The notes under the pieces are model-generated. The model was not told where the DNA came from. It searched no databases and saw only the letters and a list, made by a program, of their open reading frames with translations. A stretch of DNA of 64,000 nucleotides from Tsukamurella asaccharolytica. Lineage in GTDB: Bacteria; Actinomycetota; Actinomycetes; Mycobacteriales; Mycobacteriaceae. Below, one piece after another: positions 53,261 through 62,887 of this stretch. Numbering within the stretch: position 1 is the first letter of the stretch; each line of letters opens with the position of its first letter. Made by a program: the position numbers and the translations under genes. The stretch covers positions 124,001 through 188,000 of the forward strand of contig NZ_VIGW01000005.1 in NCBI RefSeq assembly GCF_007858435.1. Direction: 5' to 3'.

Positions 53261-53369
53261 GCGTCGGCGTCGATCGCGACGTATACCTGAACCCACGCCT
53301 TGACCTTAAACCCACCGGAATGTGGAATCGAAACCACGGTCCCGATCCATTGCGGCCGAACAGATTTAC

Positions 53370-53388
53370 TTAGGATTGCCTGACCGAA
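53370..53388. promoter_or_regulatory. DtxR/IdeR-like iron box between sdhC and cdd
   Basis: TTAGGATTGCCTGACCGAA matches the 19-bp iron-box consensus TTAGGTTAGSCTAACCTAA at 15 of 19 positions, counting S. It lies about 180 nt upstream of sdhC and 44 nt upstream of cdd, in the region where the sdh promoter is expected. Confidence 0.6.
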
Positions 53389-53431
53389 ATTGATACGGAA
53401 TCAACAAGCCTCCGGAAAGGAGTGATCGGCT

Positions 53432-53833
53432 GTGCCCGACATCGACTGGGAGGCCTTGCGGCGCATCGCCATCGACGCCATGGAGCGGGCCTACGCGCCC
53501 TATTCGACGTACCCCGTCGGCGCGGCCGCCCTGACCGACGACGGCCGCGTCGTGGTCGGCTGCAATGTGGAGAATGTCTCATACGGGCTGACCCTCTGCG
53601 CGGAATGCGGGCTCGTGAGTGCGCTCCACTCCTCGGGTGGCGGGCGCCTGCGCGCGTTCACGTGCACCAACGCGAACGGGGATGTCCTGCTGCCATGCGG
53701 ACGGTGCAGGCAGCTGCTGTACGAACACGGCGGGCCCGACCTGCTGATCGACCACCGCGCCGGCCCGGTGCCCCTGAGCCGACTGCTGCCCGACGCCTTC
53801 GGGCCCGACGACCTGAATGAGGTAATCCGATGA
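53432..53833 (+). CDS. cdd: Cytidine deaminase
   Basis: The 133-residue homotetrameric enzyme deaminates cytidine and deoxycytidine. Zinc ligands and the catalytic acid are C56 and E58 in LCAECGLVSAL plus C89 and C92 in LPCGRCRQLL; substrate residues sit in GCNVENVSYG. The GTG start follows AAAGGAGTG. It overlaps deoA by 4 nt. Nucleosides can be fed straight to thymidine/uridine phosphorolysis by its neighbour. Confidence 0.95.
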   Translation: MPDIDWEALRRIAIDAMERAYAPYSTYPVGAAALTDDGRVVVGCNVENVSYGLTLCAECGLVSALHSSGGGRLRAFTCTNANGDVLLPCGRCRQLLYEHGGPDLLIDHRAGPVPLSRLLPDAFGPDDLNEVIR

Positions 53834-55128
53834 CTGAAGTGTTCGACGCCGTCTCCATCATCGCCGCCAAGCGCGACGGGAAGCCCCTCACCGACGGCCA
53901 GATCGACTGGGTGATCGACAAGTTCACGACCGGCGAGGTGGCCGACTACCAGATGTCCGCGCTGGCGATGGCCATCTTCCTCAACGGGATGGATCGCCGG
54001 GAGATCGCGCGGTGGACCGCGGCGATGATCGCCAGCGGCGAGCGCATGGACTTCTCGGGGCTCCGCCGCGACGGCCGCCCGCTCGCCACGACCGATAAGC
54101 ACTCGACCGGCGGCGTGGGCGACAAGATCACCCTCCCGCTCACCCCGCTCGTCGCGTCCTACGGCGTCGCCGTGCCGCAGCTCTCGGGCCGGGGCCTCGG
54201 GCACACCGGCGGCACCCTCGACAAGCTCGAGGCCATCCCCGGGTGGCGCGCCGACCTGACCAACGAGCAGATGTTCGACCAGTTGGAGCGGGTCGGCGGG
54301 GTGATCTGTGCCGCCGGCTCGGGCCTGGCGCCGGCAGACAAGAAGCTGTACGCGCTGCGCGATGTCACCGGCACCGTCGAGGCGATCCCGCTGATCGCGA
54401 GCTCGATCATGAGCAAGAAGATCGCCGAGGGTACGGCCTCGCTGGTGCTCGACGTCAAGGTCGGCAAGGGCGCCTTCATGAAGACCGAGGCCCAGGCGCG
54501 CGAGCTGGCGGAGACCATGGTCGCGCTGGGCCACGACTCGGGGGTGAACACCGTCGCGCTGCTGACGGACATGTCCACCCCGCTCGGCCGCACCGCCGGC
54601 AACGGCCTCGAGGTGGCCGAGTCGCTCGAGGTTCTCGCCGGCGGCGGACCGTCGGACGTGGTGGAGCTGACGCTCGCGCTCGCGCGGGAGATGCTCGCCC
54701 TCGCCGGCGTCGACGCCGATCCCGCCGAGCACCTCGCCAACGGCCGGGCCATGGACAGCTGGAAGGCGATGATCGCCGCGCAGGGCGGCGACCCCGAGGC
54801 GCCGCTGCCCGTCGCGCAGCACACCCGCACCGTCGCCGCGCCCGCCACCGGCGTCCTCACCGCACTCGACGCCATGGGCGTCGGCATCGCCGCCTGGCGG
54901 CTCGGCGCGGGCCGCGAGCGGCAGGGCGAGCCGGTGCAGGCGGGGGCCGGCGTCACCTGGCACGCGACCGTGGGCGACGCCGTTACGGCGGGGGAGCCGC
55001 TGTTCACGCTGCACACCGACACCCCCGAGAAGTTCGACGGTGCCGTCGCCGCCCTCGACGGCGCGGCCGTCATCGGGGAGTCCGCCGCGCCGCGGGGCTC
55101 GCTGGTCCTGGATCGGGTGACCGTCTGA
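53830..55128 (+). CDS. deoA: Pyrimidine-nucleoside (thymidine) phosphorylase
   Basis: The 432-residue enzyme splits thymidine or deoxyuridine with phosphate. The family signature SGRGLGHTGGTLDKLEAIPG is intact; the phosphate-binding region KHSTGGVGDK and SSIMSKKIAEGT are present. It starts 4 nt before the cdd stop (ATGA), forming a salvage operon. The sugar phosphate product could enter central metabolism. Confidence 0.95.
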   Translation: MTEVFDAVSIIAAKRDGKPLTDGQIDWVIDKFTTGEVADYQMSALAMAIFLNGMDRREIARWTAAMIASGERMDFSGLRRDGRPLATTDKHSTGGVGDKITLPLTPLVASYGVAVPQLSGRGLGHTGGTLDKLEAIPGWRADLTNEQMFDQLERVGGVICAAGSGLAPADKKLYALRDVTGTVEAIPLIASSIMSKKIAEGTASLVLDVKVGKGAFMKTEAQARELAETMVALGHDSGVNTVALLTDMSTPLGRTAGNGLEVAESLEVLAGGGPSDVVELTLALAREMLALAGVDADPAEHLANGRAMDSWKAMIAAQGGDPEAPLPVAQHTRTVAAPATGVLTALDAMGVGIAAWRLGAGRERQGEPVQAGAGVTWHATVGDAVTAGEPLFTLHTDTPEKFDGAVAALDGAAVIGESAAPRGSLVLDRVTV

Positions 55129-55140
55129 CTGGGCGGCCGG

Positions 55141-56067
55141 TCAGGGGTTCATGACGCGGATGGGGTCCCCCGCGAGGTAGGCGCGGACGTCCTCGGCCGC
55201 GTCGGCGTAGAAGAGCCGGTACTGCTGCTCGGTGACGTAGCCGACGTGCCCCGTGAGGACCGAGTTCGGCAGGTCCCGGATCGGGTCACCCGCGGGCAGC
55301 GGCTCGACGTCGAAGACGTCGAGCGCGAGCCGGATGTCGCCGCGCCGGGCCGCGTCCGCGGCGGCGGGGGTGTCCAGTACGCCCGCCCGGGAGGTGTTCA
55401 CCAGAAGCGCGCCGGGCCTCATCCGGGCGATGTCGGCGGCGCCGACGATGCCGCGCGAGCGGTCGGACAGGACGTAGTGGATGGTGACCACGTCGGACCG
55501 CTCGAACAGCTCCTGCTTCGTCACCGCGGTCGCGCCCGCCTCGGCCGCCCGCGCGGCGTCGAGGTTGCTCGACCACGCGATCACCTCCGCCCCGAAGGCC
55601 GTCGCCACCCGCGCGACGCGTCGCCCCAGTCCGCCGAGGCCGACGATGCCGATCGTGCTCTCGGAGAGCTCCTTCCCGACCGTGCTCTGCCAGCGTCCGG
55701 CGCGGATGTTCGCGTCCTCGGCGGGAACGTGGCGCAGCGCCGCGAGGATCAGAGCCCAGGTGTGCTCGGCGGCCGCGGCGGGCCGGTATCCGGTGTGGCA
55801 CACGGTGATCCCCAGCTCCGTCGCCGCCTCGAGGTCGATCGCCGCGTTGCGGCGGCCCGTCGACACGAGCAGTCGCAGCCGGGGCAGCGACCGCAGCACC
55901 TCCGCGGGGAAGCGGGTGCGCTCGCGCATGGCGACCACCCCGTCGAACTCCGCCAGCTGCGCGGTCACGTCGTCGAGGGGCGCGGTGAAGACGGTGACGT
56001 CGAGGCCGGAGAAGTCCCCGAACTCGCGGGCGACGTCCTGGAAATCGTCGAGGATCGCGATGCGCAT
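55141..56067 (-). CDS. D-isomer-specific 2-hydroxyacid dehydrogenase
   Basis: The 308-residue NAD-dependent enzyme has the Rossmann motif IGIVGLGGLGRRVARVA, and the Arg-Glu-His catalytic set in LLVNTSRAGVLD, LDVFDVEPLPAG and LTGHVGYVT. Physiological substrate is unknown. The ATG at 56067 is favoured over the upstream extension by TAGCGT (56080-56075) ending 7 nt before it. It is convergent with deoA and divergent from the histidine kinase. Confidence 0.85.
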   Translation of the reverse strand: MRIAILDDFQDVAREFGDFSGLDVTVFTAPLDDVTAQLAEFDGVVAMRERTRFPAEVLRSLPRLRLLVSTGRRNAAIDLEAATELGITVCHTGYRPAAAAEHTWALILAALRHVPAEDANIRAGRWQSTVGKELSESTIGIVGLGGLGRRVARVATAFGAEVIAWSSNLDAARAAEAGATAVTKQELFERSDVVTIHYVLSDRSRGIVGAADIARMRPGALLVNTSRAGVLDTPAAADAARRGDIRLALDVFDVEPLPAGDPIRDLPNSVLTGHVGYVTEQQYRLFYADAAEDVRAYLAGDPIRVMNP

Positions 56068-56165
56068 ACCGCCCACGCTAGCCGCCCGGGGTAGTGCTGG
56101 CACCACCCCCGATTCTCCCGCTGGGGCCAGGGACCGGCACCCGCGCCGCACCTAGCGTCTACGGC

Positions 56166-57425
56166 ATGATCAATCACGTGACCCCGTCCCCGGCGCAGCG
56201 CGAGCCCGAACGCGGCGCACTCGCCGCGCCCCTGCGCGACCCGATGCGCTTCTTCGCCACTTCCGCGCCGTGGCGCGGCCTGGCCTACTTCGCCGGATCG
56301 ATGATCGTCGGGTGGGTGCTCTTCGTCCTCTACGTCGTGGTGGTGCTGCTGCCCTTCGCGCCGGCGTGGTCGTTCGCGCTGGCGAAACTCGAACGACTGC
56401 GGGTCACCTGGCTCGGGGATCCGGCCATCGGCGACCCGCACCCACCCGTCACCGGGAGCCTCACCGCTCGCGCGGGGGCGCGGCTCGGCGAGCGGGCCAC
56501 GTGGCGCGAGGTCGCCTACTCGCTGCTGCTCGCGGTGTTGACCCTCATCGTCTTCCTGGGTGCGGTGATCGTCTGGGCCGTCGGCGGCGGGCTCATGCTC
56601 GCTCCGATCTTCTCGGACGACGTCAACGTGCTGGGCACGGCGGTCGACGGGGTCGTCGGCCGCGCGGTCTGGGGCGCGATCGGCGCGGTGATCTGCGCTG
56701 CGGCGCTGTACATCACCTACGCCGCGTCCGTGGCGCAGGCCGCTACCGCGCGACTGCTGCTCGGCCCCACCGAGGAGGAGCTGCGCCGCCGCGTCACGTC
56801 GCTCGAGGCCTCCCGCGGTGTCCTGGTGAACTCCTTCGAGGGCGAGCGCCGCCGCATCGAGCGCAACCTGCACGACGGGCCGCAGCAGGACCTGGCGAGC
56901 CTGTCGCTGCAGCTCGGCGAACTGCAGCAGAGCCTGCCGGAGACCGCTGACGAGTCCCTGCACGGACAGGTCGCCGAGGCGCAGCTGCGGCTCGAGCGCG
57001 CCATGGCGGGGTTGCGGGACACCGTCCGCGGAGTGCACCCTCCGGTACTCGACGACGCGGGGGTCGAGGCCGCGTGCGCCGAGCTCGGGGGCGCGATCCG
57101 GGTGGACGTGACCGCGGGCGAGGGCTGGACGCCGGGACGCCGCCTGCCCGCCGATATCGAGCAGGCCATGTGCTACACCGCCAGCGAGGCGGTCACCAAC
57201 GCGATCAAGCACGGCGGCGCGAGCAGGGTGCACATCACCTTCGCCGCGGGCGTGCTCGGGGTGTCGATGACCGTGATGGACGACGGCGTCGGCGGCGCCG
57301 ACCCCGCGGGCGGTACCGGCCTCGCCGGACTGATCGAGCGGGCCGAGGCGATCGGCGCGACGCTGACCGTGCTCAGCCCGCCCGGCGGTCCCACCACCCT
57401 CTACTGGGCCAAGGCGGTGTCGTAG
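56166..57425 (+). CDS. Sensor histidine kinase (HisKA_3 type)
   Basis: The 419-residue kinase has four membrane helices in an N-terminal half (for example FAGSMIVGWVLFVLYVVVVLL), a phospho-acceptor helix RRRIERNLHDGPQQDLASLS and an ATPase domain with SEAVTNAIKHGG and DDGVGGADPAGGTGLAGL. No large extracellular sensor is present, so it probably senses the membrane. TAGCGT at 56153-56158 ends 7 nt before the ATG. It pairs with the response regulator 39 nt downstream. Confidence 0.88.
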   Translation: MINHVTPSPAQREPERGALAAPLRDPMRFFATSAPWRGLAYFAGSMIVGWVLFVLYVVVVLLPFAPAWSFALAKLERLRVTWLGDPAIGDPHPPVTGSLTARAGARLGERATWREVAYSLLLAVLTLIVFLGAVIVWAVGGGLMLAPIFSDDVNVLGTAVDGVVGRAVWGAIGAVICAAALYITYAASVAQAATARLLLGPTEEELRRRVTSLEASRGVLVNSFEGERRRIERNLHDGPQQDLASLSLQLGELQQSLPETADESLHGQVAEAQLRLERAMAGLRDTVRGVHPPVLDDAGVEAACAELGGAIRVDVTAGEGWTPGRRLPADIEQAMCYTASEAVTNAIKHGGASRVHITFAAGVLGVSMTVMDDGVGGADPAGGTGLAGLIERAEAIGATLTVLSPPGGPTTLYWAKAVS

Positions 57426-57464
57426 CCTGCGATCCATGCGGATCGTGTGTGCGGAGGAGGGCTA

Positions 57465-58091
57465 GTGCGGCTCGTGATCGCCGAGGACTCAGTGCTGCTG
57501 GCCGAGGGGCTGCAGCGCATCGTCGAGCGGGCCGGCCACGAGGTGGTCGGCCTGCTCGGTGACGCGGACGCGCTCCGGGCGATCGATCCGGGCACCGTCG
57601 ACCTGGTGGTGACGGACGTGCGGATGCCGCCCGGGCACGGGGACGACGGTCTGCGGGCCGCGCTCGACCTGCGCGCCGACCGTGCGGGGCTGCCGGTCCT
57701 GGTGCTCTCGCAGTACGTCGCCGCCGCCTACGCGCGGCGACTGCTGGACTCCGGCGGCGGCGTGGGGTACCTGCTCAAGGAGCGGGTCGGGCGGGTCGAC
57801 GATTTCCTCCGCGCGCTCGACACCGTCGCCAGCGGGGGCGTGGTCGTCGATCCCGAGGTCGTCTCCAGGATGTTCACCCCGACGGTGCTCGACCGTCTCA
57901 CTCCCCGCGAGGGCGAGGTGCTCGCGCTGATGGCGGAGGGGCGAAGCAACGCCGATATCGCTGCGGCACTGGTAGTCTCGGACGCCGCGGTGGCCAAGCA
58001 CGTGGCCAACATCTTCGCCAAGCTGGACCTGCCGCCGGAGGAGGGGAACCGCCGCGTGCGCGCGATCCTCACGTATCTGACGCAACGGTAG
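57465..58091 (+). CDS. LuxR-family response regulator
   Basis: The 208-residue regulator has a receiver domain ([20 protein letters not shown]; phospho-Asp in [12 protein letters not shown]) and a C-terminal LuxR helix-turn-helix ([20 protein letters not shown]). The GTG follows GGAGGAGGG closely. It is the partner of the kinase just upstream. Target genes are unknown; divergent or nearby genes include the dehydrogenase and add. Confidence 0.88.
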   Translation: MRLVIAEDSVLLAEGLQRIVERAGHEVVGLLGDADALRAIDPGTVDLVVTDVRMPPGHGDDGLRAALDLRADRAGLPVLVLSQYVAAAYARRLLDSGGGVGYLLKERVGRVDDFLRALDTVASGGVVVDPEVVSRMFTPTVLDRLTPREGEVLALMAEGRSNADIAAALVVSDAAVAKHVANIFAKLDLPPEEGNRRVRAILTYLTQR

Positions 58092-58134
58092 CGCGCCGAC
58101 GTTGTTACGCGCCGGTAGCCGGTACGTTGACCCT

Positions 58135-59253
58135 ATGGCGAATCCCGTTGGCCCGACACCCATCGATCTGCAGGCACTGCGCCGCGCGCCCAAGGTGCTG
58201 CTCCACGACCACCTCGACGGCGGGCTACGGCCGTCCACGGTCCTCGAGCTCGCCGCCGAGACCGGGTACGAGGCGTTGCCGGCCTCGACCGAGCCGGAGC
58301 TCGCCGCCTGGTTCCGCGACGCCGCCGATTCGGGCTCGCTGGAGAAGTACCTGGAGACCTTCGAGCACACCGTCGGCGTGATGCAGACGCCCGAGGCGCT
58401 GGCGCGGGTGGCGCGCGAGTGCGCCGAGGACCTGGCCGCCGACGGCGTGGTCTACGCCGAGGTGCGGTTCGCGCCCGAGCAGCACCTGGAGGGCGGGCTG
58501 TCGCTCGACGAGGTGATGGAGGCGGTGCTCGCCGGCTTCGCGTCGGGGGAGTCCGCGGCGCGGACCGCGGGCCGTCCGATCGTGGTGCGCTGCCTGGTGA
58601 CCGCCATGCGGCACGCCGCGCGCTCGCGGGAGATCGCGGAGCTCGCGGTGCGCTGGCGCGACCGCGGCGCGGTGGGCTTCGACATCGCCGGCGCGGAGGC
58701 GGGCTACCCGCCCAGCCGTCACCTCGACGCTTTCGAGTACATGCGGGATCACTCCGCGCCCTTCACCATTCACGCCGGCGAGGCGTTCGGCCTCCCGTCG
58801 ATCCACGAGGCCGTGGCGTTCTGCGGCTGCGACCGGCTGGGGCACGGCGTGCGGATCGTCGATGACATCAGCGGCGTCGAGCCGGGCGCCACCGACTTCT
58901 CCGGCGCGGTCCTCGGCCGGGTCGCGGCGCGCGTCCGGGACGCGCGCATCCCGCTGGAGCTGTGCCCCAGCTCCAACGTCCAGACGGGTGCGGTCCGGGC
59001 GCTGGAGGAGCACCCGTTCAACCTGCTGGCGCAGTTGCGTTTCCGCGTCACCGTGAACACCGACAATCGGCTCATGAGCGACACCACCATGAGCCTGGAG
59101 ATGCTCAAACTCGTGGAGACCTTCGGCTACGGCTGGGCGGACCTGCAGCGCTTCACCATCAACGCGATGAAGTCGGCGTTCCTGCCCTTCGACGAGCGGC
59201 TCGCCATCATCGACGACGTGATCAAGCCCGGCTTCGCGGTGCTGATCGGCTGA
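58135..59253 (+). CDS. add: Adenosine deaminase
   Basis: The 372-residue zinc enzyme deaminates adenosine and deoxyadenosine. Motifs are the metal pair [24 protein letters not shown] with the catalytic Glu, [10 protein letters not shown] and [16 protein letters not shown]. The actinobacterial form reads TDN where many enzymes have TDD. TACGTT at 58123-58128 ends 6 nt before the ATG, so I use this start rather than an upstream extension. Confidence 0.95.
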   Translation: MANPVGPTPIDLQALRRAPKVLLHDHLDGGLRPSTVLELAAETGYEALPASTEPELAAWFRDAADSGSLEKYLETFEHTVGVMQTPEALARVARECAEDLAADGVVYAEVRFAPEQHLEGGLSLDEVMEAVLAGFASGESAARTAGRPIVVRCLVTAMRHAARSREIAELAVRWRDRGAVGFDIAGAEAGYPPSRHLDAFEYMRDHSAPFTIHAGEAFGLPSIHEAVAFCGCDRLGHGVRIVDDISGVEPGATDFSGAVLGRVAARVRDARIPLELCPSSNVQTGAVRALEEHPFNLLAQLRFRVTVNTDNRLMSDTTMSLEMLKLVETFGYGWADLQRFTINAMKSAFLPFDERLAIIDDVIKPGFAVLIG

Positions 59254-59260
59254 CCGTGCC

Positions 59261-59278
59261 CGCGGCGGCTGCGCCGCG
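59261..59278. terminator. Hairpin between convergent add and the Rv3311-like gene
   Basis: CGCGGCG-GCTG-CGCCGCG forms a 7-bp stem with a 4-nt loop in the 34-nt gap between the two converging genes. No U-tract follows on either strand. Confidence 0.5.
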
Positions 59279-59287
59279 AGCGCCGGC

Positions 59288-60607
59288 TCACTTGGTGGTG
59301 AGCCGGTCCTCGAAGTCGTGCTCGAGCGCCCGCCACGCCTCGGCCTCGTTGTCGAACGGGCCCGACGGCGCGAGGCGGCGCGGCTGCGGGTCGAGTGCGT
59401 AGGAGACGAAGAAGCCCAGCGGGGTGGTGGGGCGCAGCGCGTCGCGCACCGTGGCGTCGTCGGCGAAGTCGGCCGAGTCGAGCAGCAGCTCCACGGCGAG
59501 GTCCAGCTGATCGCGGTCGATGCGGCGCGGGCCGTCGGCGATGTCCTCGCCGATGCCGGGGAGCACGTAGACGTTGTCGTCGTAGACCTCGATCTCCAGC
59601 GATCCGTCGGTGGCGGCGACCCGCACCTCGTCGTAGGTGGAGACCGCGGAGAGGTCGGTGTCGTCGTCGTCCGCGAGGTAGCGGGCCAGCGCGCCCTCGG
59701 AGTCGAAGACGAAGATCTTGCCCTTCCGTCCCAGGAAGACCGGGTTGTCGTCGAGGTAGCAGCGCAGCGTGTAGTACTCGCCGGTGGAGGTGATGATCTT
59801 GATCGGGTCGATGCCGACCTGACCCCAGAAGGAGTCGTCCTCCTCATACTCGTCCTCGTCGTCGTCGGCCACGCCGTCCGCCACCGCGCCAGCGCTGTCG
59901 ACGTCCTCGGCGTCCCCGGCCTCGGCGTCCGCATCGAGGTCGTCGTCGAGATCGTCCAGGTCGGTATCGAGGTCGTCGTCGTCCACTGCGAGGGCGGCGG
60001 CCCGCTCCGCGGCGGCGGTGAGCTCCTCCTCCGCGGTCGCGGTGGCCCCGGCGGCGACCTTCGGGGTGCTGACGACGCCCTCGATCGCGTCGATCACGTC
60101 GTCCCACTTGCGGCTGATGATCTGGCCCACCTTGTGCCACATCTCGGCGCCTTCACGGCCCTCGAAGTTGCGGGTACCGATGCGGACGGTGCCGAGCACG
60201 GGGTTGCCGTTGAAGAACTTGGTGACGTCGACCAGCTCGCACACCTCGCCGATCAGCCCGACGATCTCGAGGGTGTCCTCGAGCTCGGCGATCACCTCGG
60301 GGGTGGGCTCCTCGGCGGCCAGCTCGGGCACCGAGATCACGTCGAAGCTGCGATCGTCGCGCGGGACGAAGGCCTCCGCCGGCAGGGTGGTCAGCGCCTC
60401 CCACGCCGGGTGATCGTCCAGGTCGTTCGGCTTGCCGCTGCGGGCGAACGCCACCAGCTCGGCGACCGACGAGAAGCCGTACAGATCCTCGTCGAGCCCC
60501 AGGAAGGCCTCCCATTCGTCCTCCCCGTCACGCCACCGCGGTGCCCACAGGGTGTACACCGGGCCGTCGGTGAGGCCGAGTTCGATCGGGACGATGTCAG
60601 ACGCCAT
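59288..60607 (-). CDS. Conserved acidic actinobacterial protein (Rv3311-like)
   Basis: The 439-residue protein has two ordered parts: an N-terminal domain (about 1-190, with LWAPRWRDGEDEWEAFLGLD) and a C-terminal domain (about 255-439, with IKIITSTGEYYTLRCYLDDN). Between them is a very acidic linker of about 55 residues, largely Asp and Glu. Position between add and upp matches Rv3311. Some databases call this family 'primosomal protein', for which I see no support. TACGCT (60620-60615) ends 7 nt before the ATG, giving a leaderless start. Confidence 0.78.
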   Translation of the reverse strand: MASDIVPIELGLTDGPVYTLWAPRWRDGEDEWEAFLGLDEDLYGFSSVAELVAFARSGKPNDLDDHPAWEALTTLPAEAFVPRDDRSFDVISVPELAAEEPTPEVIAELEDTLEIVGLIGEVCELVDVTKFFNGNPVLGTVRIGTRNFEGREGAEMWHKVGQIISRKWDDVIDAIEGVVSTPKVAAGATATAEEELTAAAERAAALAVDDDDLDTDLDDLDDDLDADAEAGDAEDVDSAGAVADGVADDDEDEYEEDDSFWGQVGIDPIKIITSTGEYYTLRCYLDDNPVFLGRKGKIFVFDSEGALARYLADDDDTDLSAVSTYDEVRVAATDGSLEIEVYDDNVYVLPGIGEDIADGPRRIDRDQLDLAVELLLDSADFADDATVRDALRPTTPLGFFVSYALDPQPRRLAPSGPFDNEAEAWRALEHDFEDRLTTK

Positions 60608-60670
60608 GGCGCCCAGCGTAGTGCACCGGCCCGGTTCGGCGTCGGCCAGAGGATCCGGAATGTTGCGGGC

Positions 60671-61861
60671 TCAGCCGGTCGGGCGGAAGAAGCCGTAGAA
60701 CTGCTGGCCGATGTTGTCCGTGCGGATCGCCGAGATCTGCACGGGATCGCCCGCCTCCACCATGCGCCCGTCCCCGATGACCATCGCGACGTGGCCCTCC
60801 CAGACGGCCAGATCACCCGGCTGCACCTGCCCGGCGCTCACCGCCGCGCCGACGCCCTGCTCGTTCGCGAGCCGCGGCAGCTCGATCCCGGCCTGCCGGT
60901 ACGCCCACTGCGTGAACCCGCTGCAGTCGAGCCCGACGCCCGGCGTCGTCCCGCCCCACGCGTAGGGCACGCCCAACTGCGTCAGCGCGGCCTGCACCGC
61001 GGCCGCGGCCTTCGCGTTCGGCGCCTTCACCACCGTGCCGTCGGGAAGCCGCACGGCGTAGCCGCCCTTGCCGTCGGCGGTGACCGTCGCGCCGCCCGAC
61101 CGGCGCGACGCCGGCACCGTCTTCGCCCCGCCGCCGCGCCCCACGCCCGACCCGCCCCGCTTCGCGCCGGTGAGCGCGGAGGCGAGGCCGCTGACCGGAG
61201 AGCCTCCGCCGCCCGTACCGCCGCCCGTACCGCCGCCCGAGCCCCCGCCGGACCCCGTGCCGCCGCCGGCCGGGGACGCGGTCGACGGGGTCGTGGCCGC
61301 CGTGGTCGAGGCCGGAGTGGTCGCCGCACCCCCGTCGACGGTGCCGGGCGCGGTCGGCGTGGACTCCGCGAGCCCGGAGACGGCGCCGGTCTCGCCGGCG
61401 AGCTCGTCGCGGACGGACCGGAGCACGTCGAGCGCCTGCTGCAGGTGCTCGGCGGCGAGCTCGAGCACCGCGATCAGTCCGGTCGGGTTGAGGAGCGTCG
61501 GATTCGCGGCTTCGGCCTTGCCGACGAAGGAGTCGAGGATCGCCTGTAACCGGGTGCGGCCCCGGCTCACGGCCGCGGCGGCGGTCGTGACCGAGTCCCG
61601 GATCGCGCCGGTGTGCTGGGACAGGGCGCCCGCGGCGGTGCCGCCCTCGCCGATCGTGCGCTGCGCGGTCGTCGCGTCCTCGCCCGTCCACGCGGTCCCG
61701 ACGGTGACCCTGGTCGTTTCGGTCTGCGCGCCGACCCGCGCGAGCTCGGCCTGCACGGCCCGGATCGCCGCGTCGACCCCGGCGGTCGTCAGGTCGCCGC
61801 TGCCGAAGGTCTCGAGTAGGGCGCGCAGCGGCGCCGCGAGCGCAGCGACGACGCCGTTCAC
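60671..61861 (-). CDS. NlpC/P60 cell-wall endopeptidase with helical N-terminus
   Basis: The 396-residue protein has an N-terminal helical, WXG100-like region with a [10 protein letters not shown] segment (about 1-165), a Gly/Ser/Thr/Pro-rich linker (about 165-270) and a C-terminal NlpC/P60 domain: [20 protein letters not shown] with the catalytic Cys and [17 protein letters not shown] with the catalytic His. It would cleave peptidoglycan stem peptides. There is no classical signal peptide, so export is likely via the type VII-like partner. The GTG overlaps the upstream gene's stop by 4 nt. Confidence 0.85.
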
Positions 61862-62172
61862 GACGCACCCAGCAGCCCGAGCAGCGCCCCCGCGCCGCCC
61901 GCGTCGGCGGCGACCGCGGAGGCCACCGTCCGCGCCGCCCCGACGGAGGCCGAGGTGTAGAACGCGGCGAGGCGCGCCATCTCGGCGTCGGCGGCGGTGA
62001 CGGCGCCCAGCAGCTCGGTCAGGTAGTCGCCGCCGACCAGCCCGAAGACCGGCGTCAGCGCCGCCGCCGAGACGGCGCCCGCCCCGGCCGCCCCCGCCAC
62101 CGCGGCGGCCAGCGAACCCAGTTCGCTCCCCGCCGCCGTCACCGCGCCCGTGGTCATCTGAAACGGTTCCAT
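61858..62172 (-). CDS. Small EspC/ESX-like helical protein
   Basis: The 104-residue Ala/Gly-rich protein looks all-helical, like EspC- or WXG-type secreted proteins, with no clear signal peptide. It starts at 62172 after GAGGGGG. Its stop overlaps the NlpC/P60 start by 4 nt, so the two are made together. That pairing of a small ESX-like helical protein and a wall endopeptidase suggests a type VII secretion substrate pair; the assignment is tentative because no YxxxD/E signal is evident. Confidence 0.6.
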   Translation of the reverse strand: MEPFQMTTGAVTAAGSELGSLAAAVAGAAGAGAVSAAALTPVFGLVGGDYLTELLGAVTAADAEMARLAAFYTSASVGAARTVASAVAADAGGAGALLGLLGAS

Positions 62173-62235
62173 CGCAATACCCCCTCATTGATTGGACGCC
62201 TCAGAGTCCCGCGCGGTTCCCGATACGCTGACCGC

Positions 62236-62865
62236 ATGCAGATCACCGTGGTCGACCACCCCCTGGCCGCCGTCCGCCTCACTGCGCTGCGCGCCGAGGC
62301 CTCCGACAACGCCTCGTTCCGCGCGGCGCTCAAGGAGCTCACCCAGATGCTGGTCTACGAGGCCATGCGCGAGGCCGCGGTCGCACCCGTCACGGTGACC
62401 ACCCCGCTCGAGGACACCGACGGTGCCGCACTCGCCGCACCGCCGCTGCTGGTGCCCGTGCTCCGCGCCGGCCTCGGCATGGTCGACCAGGCGCATGCGA
62501 TGCTGCCCGAGTCCCAGGTCGGGTTCGTCGGCATGGGGCGCAACGAGGAGACCCACGTCCCCGAGCCCTACTTCCAGTCGCTGCCCGCCGATCTCGCGGG
62601 CCGCCCCGTCTTCGTGCTCGACCCGATGCTCGCGACCGGCGGCTCGATGGTGGAGACGCTCGGCCTGCTCGCACAGCGCGGCGCCACCGACGTGACGGCG
62701 GTGTGCGTCGTGGCGGCGCCGGAGGGCGTGCAGGCGCTCGCCGAGAGCGGGCACCCCGTCCGACTGGTCACGGCCACCATCGACCGGGGGCTCAACGAGA
62801 ACGCCTACATCGTGCCCGGACTCGGCGACGCCGGCGACCGCCAGTTCGGACCGCGCTGGACCTGA
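62236..62865 (+). CDS. upp: Uracil phosphoribosyltransferase
   Basis: The 209-residue enzyme makes UMP from uracil and PRPP. Motifs are [20 protein letters not shown], the PRPP loop [18 protein letters not shown] and the C-terminal uracil-binding [21 protein letters not shown] at 62224-62229 ends 6 nt before the ATG. It completes the salvage set with cdd and deoA. Confidence 0.96.
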   Translation: MQITVVDHPLAAVRLTALRAEASDNASFRAALKELTQMLVYEAMREAAVAPVTVTTPLEDTDGAALAAPPLLVPVLRAGLGMVDQAHAMLPESQVGFVGMGRNEETHVPEPYFQSLPADLAGRPVFVLDPMLATGGSMVETLGLLAQRGATDVTAVCVVAAPEGVQALAESGHPVRLVTATIDRGLNENAYIVPGLGDAGDRQFGPRWT

Positions 62866-62887
62866 TCCGCTGACCCCGAGCCGGCGG

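Noticed and set aside
61180-61280. Short repeats of GGCGGTACC-like units
   Set aside because: They encode the Gly-rich linker of the NlpC/P60 protein; low complexity explains them.
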